Below, piece by piece: positions 14,730 through 19,849 of a stretch of DNA of 19,849 nt; position 1 is the stretch's first letter, and every line of letters starts with the position of its first letter. The notes below the pieces were generated by a model. The model saw only the letters and a program-made list of their open reading frames with translations, did no database searches and was not told the origin of the DNA. This DNA is from DRPN01 sp964383915 (GTDB taxonomy: Bacteria > Bacteroidota > Bacteroidia > Bacteroidales > VadinHA17): positions 1 to 19,849 of the forward strand of contig CAYLJE010000036.1 in assembly GCA_964383915.1 (NCBI GenBank), written 5' to 3'. Position numbers and translations under genes: made by a program.

Positions 14730-17483
14730 CTACTTCTTTTCCTGAGCGTTTTTATTTTTCTCCTGAGCCATTTTCTCCAGGACATCCTTTAGTTTTTTTA
14801 ACTCTTCTCCGTATCCTGTCCAGTCACCCTGCTTCAGATATTCCATGGCACGATTGTAGTGTTTCAAAGCCTGCCCTGCATTATCCGCTCCTTTTTCACT
14901 GATAACAGTGGTGGGAGTCATTTTCTGAGGCACAGTAACGGGCTGGGAAACCGCTTCTTTCTGCATGAAGACAGCCCGTAAAGCCTCATCCAGACTTTCT
15001 TTCATCTCTGTCCGGTCTTTAAAGGAGACGATCACCCTTTTCAATTCAGGCATCTGACTCTGTTCCGACTGAAGATATACCGGTTCGACATACATAAACG
15101 AATGATTGATAGGAATAACGAGCAGGTTTCCCCGGATTACTCTTGATCCTTTCTGCCCCCACAAGGTAAGTTCGGATGATATATTCGGTTTCTGGTTAAT
15201 GCGGGCTTCGATCTGCATAGGCCCGTATATCAGTTTCTCTTTGGGCAAGCGATATACGATCAACTTTCCATAATGAGGAGAATCACAACGTGCACACATC
15301 CAGGCCACCATATTATCTTTTCTTGAGGGCGTCAACGGAAGCATCAGAATAAATTCCTCTTTCTTTCCTTCCGGAAGTTTCATAATCACATAATAGGGAT
15401 TCATCCGTTGCTCACTCTCCTGATAAACTTCCGTAGGCACACTCCAGTAATCTTCCTGATTGTAAAACACCTGTGGATCTGTCATGTGATATACATTGTA
15501 AATATAATTCTGGATCATAAACATATCCGTCGGGTATCTTATATGTGATTTCAGGAATGCGGGCATTTCTTTAAAGGGTTTAAACAGTCCCGGATAAATT
15601 TTTATGTAGGTTTGTATTAACGGATCAGTTGGATCAATTACGTAATAGGTCACAGTCCCGTTATAGGCATCTATGACTACTTTCACGGAATTACGGATAT
15701 AGTTTACTCCTTTCTCAGACAGATTCTGTTTCACCGGTTCGGAATAAGGAAACATGCTGGAAGTGGTATAAGCATCATGCATCCAGTAGATTTTCCCGTC
15801 TTTACCAACCACCAGATAAGGATCCCCGTCAAACTTTAGAAAAGGAGCAATCCTTTTATCCCGTTCGGTGATCATACGATGGAACATGATCCTGCTATCA
15901 TTGGTGATATATCCGGACAAAAGGATTTTAATATCTGAAAATATCCAGGCAAAAACAGTCCGCCTGAATAGACCTGATATTTTCACCCCTCCGGAACCTT
16001 CATAGGAAGTATATACATTCTGATCACCTTTGGGATAATCGAATTCTTTCATCCTGGTATGGGCAATAACATACTCGTCAGTCTCTTCTCCGTAATAAAT
16101 CTGCGGTTGTTTTATATGAAGCGGAACGACAGACTGTGGTGGAATATTTTTGATCACGAACTCCGGCATTCCGTTCGGGGTAACCTTGTTTACCGGATTC
16201 ATAACCATGCCGTAACCATGTGTAAACATCAGATGGATATTTACCCAGGTACGGGCACGCCCCGGAATCTGGGATGATGATAGTTCCCGGGCTGCCACGG
16301 CCACCTGATCATATTTTTTAAAAGGATAACGATCCACATCCACACTCTTGAAATCATAATACAACCTGATTTCCTGCAACTGTTTGTAAGTTTGGATCAG
16401 GGGTCTGCGGTCCCATAAACGGATGTTTTCAATGGTGTTCCGGTTGTTTTGGATATCATTCCAGGTAATGGACTGGTCAGCCGGGAAAGCTTGCTCATGG
16501 ATGCTGTCCAACCCATATGCTTTTCTGGTAAATTCAATATTATTACTGATGTATGGTTTTTCCTTTTCCAGTTCATTCGGCCGGACAATGTACTGATGAA
16601 CAATCCCTGGTAATATCCATATCATCCCAATCAATATGATCACATATGCACCGGCAGCATAGTATAATATTTTCCATTTTTTTATCAAAGGCATAAAGAT
16701 CAACAGAACAGCCAATATTACCACAATTACCATGAGTATCCGATACCCGGGCAGAAGGGCGTGAACATCCGTAAAAGACGCACCAAAAGCTACCCCTTTG
16801 GTGGAAAAAAGAATCTGAAAAAGCTTTAAACGGTAGGACCAGGCAATGCCTAACAAATAAACTCCCCCTAAAACAGACAAGTGGACACCTGCTTTACGAT
16901 GAACAGATAGTTTTGTTCCTTTGATGGTTACTGCCCTGTCAACAACATAAGAGGAAAAGACACCGATAAAAATAATGAACATACTGGTCAGATACCAGCT
17001 TTTCAGAAAAAGAAATACAGGCAATTTAAAAACATAATAACCCACATCCTTACCGAAAACAGGATCGGCAAGATTAAACGGAGTGGCATGGATAAAATTA
17101 AGGAATGACGGCCAGGAATTAATGGCTCCCAACCCCATAATCAAAGAAAAGAATAAAAGAAAAAGACTCCAGGCATATCCTGAATATTCCCCGTCTCCTT
17201 TGATATGTAATACTTCCAACGGATCATTCTTCTCTCCGACATAAAGTGAACGTGTAAAACGCCCTACTCTTCTGGCAATGGCAATATTTACAAAAGCCAC
17301 CAAACCAAACACAACGAAAAATACCAGGAAAGTTATTAACCGTGCCCATAACATGGTCTCAAAGACATTTCCATAACCCAGGTTCCGGAACCATAGCCAG
17401 TCACCGTAATAACGAAAGGAAAGAATGAATAAGATAAGAATAGCGATGACAGCGATAATCAGTTTGATTGTTCGTTTTTTCAT
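14730..17483 (-). CDS. UPF0182 family membrane protein
   Basis: This 917-residue protein belongs to the UPF0182 (COG1615) family of unknown function. Seven hydrophobic segments fill the first third (about 6-24, 46-70, 103-123, 155-181, 199-216, 247-266, 272-292). The hallmark VRPNELEKEKPYISNNIEFT begins at about 300 and leads a large, probably extracytoplasmic domain of beta-rich character, with repeated aromatic segments. The last ~50 residues are a charged helical tail rich in Lys, Glu and Gln (from HYNRAMEYLKQGD), as in relatives. It appears to be transcribed alone, with long non-coding gaps on both sides. No role can be assigned from context. Confidence 0.93.
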   Translation of the reverse strand: MKKRTIKLIIAVIAILILFILSFRYYGDWLWFRNLGYGNVFETMLWARLITFLVFFVVFGLVAFVNIAIARRVGRFTRSLYVGEKNDPLEVLHIKGDGEYSGYAWSLFLLFFSLIMGLGAINSWPSFLNFIHATPFNLADPVFGKDVGYYVFKLPVFLFLKSWYLTSMFIIFIGVFSSYVVDRAVTIKGTKLSVHRKAGVHLSVLGGVYLLGIAWSYRLKLFQILFSTKGVAFGASFTDVHALLPGYRILMVIVVILAVLLIFMPLIKKWKILYYAAGAYVIILIGMIWILPGIVHQYIVRPNELEKEKPYISNNIEFTRKAYGLDSIHEQAFPADQSITWNDIQNNRNTIENIRLWDRRPLIQTYKQLQEIRLYYDFKSVDVDRYPFKKYDQVAVAARELSSSQIPGRARTWVNIHLMFTHGYGMVMNPVNKVTPNGMPEFVIKNIPPQSVVPLHIKQPQIYYGEETDEYVIAHTRMKEFDYPKGDQNVYTSYEGSGGVKISGLFRRTVFAWIFSDIKILLSGYITNDSRIMFHRMITERDKRIAPFLKFDGDPYLVVGKDGKIYWMHDAYTTSSMFPYSEPVKQNLSEKGVNYIRNSVKVVIDAYNGTVTYYVIDPTDPLIQTYIKIYPGLFKPFKEMPAFLKSHIRYPTDMFMIQNYIYNVYHMTDPQVFYNQEDYWSVPTEVYQESEQRMNPYYVIMKLPEGKKEEFILMLPLTPSRKDNMVAWMCARCDSPHYGKLIVYRLPKEKLIYGPMQIEARINQKPNISSELTLWGQKGSRVIRGNLLVIPINHSFMYVEPVYLQSEQSQMPELKRVIVSFKDRTEMKESLDEALRAVFMQKEAVSQPVTVPQKMTPTTVISEKGADNAGQALKHYNRAMEYLKQGDWTGYGEELKKLKDVLEKMAQEKNKNAQEKK

Positions 17484-17660
17484 GTGTTTATCATTTATTT
17501 TCAGTGGTTACATAGACGTTTCATAATATCAAATGGGAAAAAGCGTTTTTGCATATCAACAAATCTACGAAGAATTAAAGAATAATATAGATAATAATGT
17601 AACAAAATTATTTCGGGATATATTTATTTGAATAATAAAGAAATTACTTAAAACGAACTA

Positions 17661-17747
17661 TCCCCGGGGCAACCCGTCCGCCCGCCTGAACGAATTCATT
17701 CGGGCAGGAACGGATAACTGCGTTCATCCGGGCGAGAGCCCCGAGGA
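17661..17747. repeat. GC-rich nested palindrome
   Basis: The outer arms TCCCCGGGGC (17661-17670) and GCCCCGAGGA (17738-17747) pair at 9 of 10 positions. The inner arms around a central GAATTC (17692-17697) pair CCCGCCTGAAC with ATTCGGGCAGG with three mismatches. The block is far richer in G and C than the DNA around it. It resembles a dispersed foldback repeat of REP or MITE type; no ORF lies inside. Confidence 0.5.
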
Positions 17748-17776
17748 ATCCTTTGATTGAAGATTAGTATCTATTC

Positions 17777-17820
17777 ATAAAAAACATACTACGTAGTAAA
17801 CTACGTAGTATGTTTTTTAT
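17777..17820. terminator. Perfect 21-bp inverted repeat, probable two-way terminator or operator
   Basis: The arms at 17777-17797 and 17800-17820 are perfect complements with only AA between them. Each arm also contains the self-palindrome TACTACGTAGTA. Six A residues on the left and six T residues on the right flank the stem, so transcripts from either side would end in a U-run, as in a factor-independent terminator. The double palindrome could instead be a dimer or tetramer protein site. It lies about 200 bp past the 3' end of the small membrane protein gene. Confidence 0.6.
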
Positions 17821-17825
17821 ATTAT

Positions 17826-17909
17826 ATGTCGGCAATAAATGAAATGAACTACTCCGACGAACTTCGTAGCTATTTGCTTTGGCGCAAACGACAATCAACG
17901 GTGAGTTAA
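17826..17909 (+). pseudogene. Possible N-terminal remnant of a tyrosine recombinase
   Basis: A 27-codon ORF (containing MNYSDELRSYLLWRKRQSTVS) ends in a stop, and two codons later further stops follow. The pattern ELRSYL...STVS..YL resembles the SAM-like N-terminal domain of phage-type integrases, where a strand of the form F..YL....S..T...Y is common. The rest of any gene is missing. The match is short and judged by eye, so this may be chance. Confidence 0.2.
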
Positions 17910-18018
17910 TACCTGTAGTGAGTAGAACCTCTTTCAGAACTATAGCGCTAAATCCGGGAAAAACAAAAAAGGAAAGTGTTGTGTTATAAAAAAAAATTGA
18001 ATGCATGCAAGATGTTAA

Positions 18019-18312
18019 TTACTCTTTTGCTGCTGTTTTAACAGATTTCACAAAATCAATAGTTAAAATCAAAAATGCCAGTGAGCCAAGAATTGCCGGA
18101 ATAATATACACTTGTTTATAATTCCACCCCTCAAACCAATATCCCAAAACCGGAGAACCTAACCAGGCTCCAATCCATCCAAATATCACTTTAGAATAGA
18201 ATGAATTCCAGCCCGGTCTTACATAATATTTAAATACAAAATGCAGAATCGCTGAGATTACAATACTTATTCCCAGTAAAATAATAAAACTAATAAAGTC
18301 CATTCCAATCAT
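18019..18312 (-). CDS. Small three-segment membrane protein
   Basis: The 97-residue product has hydrophobic segments at about 5-26, 40-59 and 67-88, with a positive loop KYYVRPGW between the first two and a short lysine-rich tail. GWIGAWLGSPVLGYWF recalls the glycine-rich helix of small GlsB/YeaQ-type (transglycosylase-associated) membrane proteins, but the likeness is too short to assign that family. The start is well fixed: AAAGGAGGG at 18320-18328 lies 7 nt ahead of the ATG, an unusually strong Shine-Dalgarno for this window. It seems to be transcribed alone. Function unknown. Confidence 0.75.
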   Translation of the reverse strand: MIGMDFISFIILLGISIVISAILHFVFKYYVRPGWNSFYSKVIFGWIGAWLGSPVLGYWFEGWNYKQVYIIPAILGSLAFLILTIDFVKSVKTAAKE

Positions 18313-18319
18313 GATAAAA

Positions 18320-18328
18320 CCCTCCTTT
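18320..18328 (-). promoter_or_regulatory. Strong ribosome binding site
   Basis: AAAGGAGGG on the minus strand, 7 nt before the ATG of the 97-residue membrane protein, decides its start over the internal Met at codon 4. No other gene in the window has such a full anti-SD match. Confidence 0.7.
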
Positions 18329-18630
18329 AATTTAATTTAAAATTATTTTATAACACAACACTATTTTTTATGATACCCGTTATATGTAATGAGCATTTAA
18401 TCATATATTTTGTACACAATTTCCAAATAATATTTCAATTAAACAATAAATAAGTTGATAAAATTTGCATTTCTTCCTATTTACGGACTGGTTCGTGTAT
18501 ATAGTGCAAGTAGCATTGTACATTGTCATTAAACCACCACACCCATAGGACGTGGGTTTCTAAGTTAAACTAAAAGAGATATTTTTGCCTACCCTCAAGA
18601 TTTGTTTTATTTTTGCAGACTAAAAGATTT
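18329..18630. other. Divergent AT-rich gap before the hemerythrin gene
   Basis: No gene is visible. On the plus strand TTTG at 18584-18587 lies 21 bp before TATTTTG at 18609-18615, close to a Bacteroidetes promoter but one base short in the -7 box. A separate perfect -7 box TATTTTTG lies at 18580-18587 with TTTC at 18557-18560. Either could drive the hemerythrin-regulator pair. A weak hairpin ACCCAT/GTGGGT lies near 18541-18557. Confidence 0.4.
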
Positions 18631-19341
18631 ATGATAATGATTTATAAAAACGAAATAATTAATAGAGACACAAAAATGTCAGATATAATACTGAATAATC
18701 ATTTCATGATTTTAGTTTTAGAGCGGTTTGGCATTGAATTAGGACTACACAATAAAACGATTGAAGTTGTTTGCAAGGAAAACAACATCAGCACTAAAAT
18801 GTTTTTAGCCATTGCTAATTTACATAATAACATTTCTTATACACCTATATCTACATTTAATTATTCCGAAATAGAGACAATAATTCAATATCTGAAAAAC
18901 TCTCATCAGTATTATTCAAACGAAGTATTTCCTGAAATTATTAAAAACATTCATTTTATGAGTGAATATAATAAAAATCCAGAGATATTAATGATCGAAG
19001 ATTTTTTCAACGAATATAAAAAAGAAGTTGACCAACATTTTGATTATGAAAACAAAATTGCATTTCCGTACATGTTAAATCTTTTAGAGGATAGGCAAGG
19101 TAAAAAAAATGATTATTCGATAATCAAATATAAAGAACACCACAATAATATTGAAGAAAAATTGGATGATTTAAAAAGACTATTAATACAACATTTGCCA
19201 CAAAAAAACGACCGTATAATACGGCGAAAAATTCTATTTGCTTTATTCAACCTTGAGCAAGATTTAATGGTGCATACTAAAATTGAAAATGATATTTTGA
19301 TACCGTCTATTGAAAAGGTGGAAATACAAAAAAGCAGATAA
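18631..19341 (+). CDS. RIC/ScdA-like hemerythrin-domain di-iron protein
   Basis: From the ATG at 18631 the protein has 236 residues. The N-terminal part (about 14-55) is like the ScdA N-domain (VLERFGIELGLHNKTIEVVC) but lacks the paired cysteines found after the GI motif in YtfE/ScdA. The C-terminal four-helix hemerythrin domain has all expected iron ligands: H92 (SHQYY), H136 and E140 (HFDYE), H170 (EHH), H215 and E219 (HTKIEND). Relatives repair iron-sulfur clusters after nitric oxide or oxidative damage. A TTG at 18613 and ATGs at 18637 and 18676 are other possible starts. It is followed in frame, after one TAA, by a LuxR-type regulator. Confidence 0.82.
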   Translation: MIMIYKNEIINRDTKMSDIILNNHFMILVLERFGIELGLHNKTIEVVCKENNISTKMFLAIANLHNNISYTPISTFNYSEIETIIQYLKNSHQYYSNEVFPEIIKNIHFMSEYNKNPEILMIEDFFNEYKKEVDQHFDYENKIAFPYMLNLLEDRQGKKNDYSIIKYKEHHNNIEEKLDDLKRLLIQHLPQKNDRIIRRKILFALFNLEQDLMVHTKIENDILIPSIEKVEIQKSR

Positions 19342-19849
19342 TTGAAAAATAATTATAAAATATTAATCATTGAACCTTCGATTATTGTCAGTGAAGGTAT
19401 TTCCGGATTAATTAAATCCATTAATATTGATTTAAATATTTCGATAACTAATTCTTTACAAAATTCTTTGCACTTATCCATTGACCAATCATTTGATGGC
19501 ATATTGGTAAATCCTATTATTTTTAATAATTGCTTATATGCGTTAAATAAATTTTTATTACACTTCAATATTCCTCTATTAGGACTTATTACAACACATT
19601 ACGATAGAAGCCTTTGTCCTCATTTTGTTGATTGTATTTATTTGAATGATAACAAAGAAATAATAATAAATACAATTACAAAATATTTGACATCAAAGAA
19701 TAAGACTAATATAAAATTTGATGATACGTTAAGTAATCGCGAAAAAGATGTATTAAAATTATTGGTTATTGGAAAATCAAATAAAGAAATTGCAAACGAA
19801 TTGAATATCAGTATTCATACCGTAATCACGCACAGAAAAAATATAACTC
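19342..19849 (+). CDS. LuxR-type regulator with degenerate receiver, cut by window end
   Basis: The visible 169 codons encode a receiver-like domain (about 1-125) and the start of a LuxR/NarL HTH (about 132-169: LSNREKDVLKLLVIGKSNKE, then IANELNISIHTVITHRKN). The receiver lacks the normal acidic pair (ILIIEPS), has Asn where the phosphorylated Asp should be (DGILVNP), and has Asn for the conserved Lys (IYLNDN), so it is unlikely to be phosphorylated. There is no ATG anywhere in the visible part; the only sensible start is the TTG directly after the hemerythrin stop. Pairing with a di-iron protein suggests control of a response to oxygen or nitrosative stress. The C-terminus lies beyond the window. 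Confidence 0.82.
   Translation, partial: MKNNYKILIIEPSIIVSEGISGLIKSINIDLNISITNSLQNSLHLSIDQSFDGILVNPIIFNNCLYALNKFLLHFNIPLLGLITTHYDRSLCPHFVDCIYLNDNKEIIINTITKYLTSKNKTNIKFDDTLSNREKDVLKLLVIGKSNKEIANELNISIHTVITHRKNIT

Larger units (their letters stand above)
17484..18018. other. Gene-poor region with several palindromes
   Basis: No intact gene is supported here. From the UPF0182 side it holds AT-rich presumptive promoter DNA (17484-17655), then a GC-rich nested palindrome, a perfect long inverted repeat and a possible integrase fragment, each listed separately. An 80-codon minus-strand frame at 17764-18006 runs through these repeats and is not believed. Confidence 0.5.

Noticed and set aside
17764..18006. 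80-codon minus-strand frame
   Set aside because: It runs through the perfect inverted repeat and the putative integrase fragment, has no recognisable domain and no ribosome site; most likely chance.
18541..18557. ACCCAT/GTGGGT hairpin before the hemerythrin gene
   Set aside because: The stem is only 5-6 bp with a mismatch and no T-run; too weak to call a terminator or riboswitch.
19353..19568. 71-codon minus-strand frame at the window end
   Set aside because: It is antisense to the LuxR-type regulator, whose HTH motif is unmistakable.

Overview
The window looks like chromosomal DNA of a Bacteroidetes bacterium, probably Bacteroidales-like. This rests on moderately AT-rich coding DNA with very AT-rich gaps, several promoter boxes of the Bacteroidetes TAnnTTTG type, mostly weak ribosome binding sites, and the gene content: TlpA-type thioredoxin, large SNF2 protein, PrsW, PyrD/PyrK, UPF0182, and a RIC-like hemerythrin protein next to a LuxR regulator. 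No rRNA, tRNA or CRISPR array was seen. The species cannot be named from sequence alone.

Layout. 162-2650 (+): comB-family phosphatase, translationally coupled to a D-threonine aldolase/D-serine dehydratase-like PLP enzyme, then a membrane-anchored TlpA-like thioredoxin. 7043-2709 (-): a likely three-gene operon of a small secreted/outer-membrane protein, a PrsW-family membrane protease and a 997-residue SNF2 helicase. 7081-7256: a nested imperfect palindrome resembling a MITE. 7875-7396 (-) and 8032-11039 (+): an Lrp/AsnC regulator divergent from asnB-amtB, an ammonium uptake and asparagine synthesis module closed by a strong hairpin. 12905-11200 (-): pyrK-pyrD, the two subunits of class 1B dihydroorotate dehydrogenase.

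13000-14729 is the accessory-looking part. It holds a palindromic repeat cluster, an XRE-family repressor gene, and two groups of TTAC-N4-GTAA palindromes that overlap Bacteroidetes-type -7 boxes. A 35-codon hydrophobic ORF lies divergent from the repressor, and a gene-free 344-bp segment is bounded by 18-bp inverted repeats. I read this as a compact self-regulated switch with at least one promoter that now leads nowhere.

17483-14730 (-) is a UPF0182 membrane protein. 17484-18018 has no intact gene but holds a GC-rich nested palindrome, a perfect 21-bp inverted repeat and a possible integrase fragment. Then come a small three-segment membrane protein (-), a RIC/ScdA-like di-iron hemerythrin protein (+), and a LuxR-type regulator with a degenerate receiver that runs off the window end. 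The last two share one reading frame and are separated by a single TAA; the regulator's visible part has no ATG.

Positions of short motifs between about 6240 and 7260 may be off by one base.
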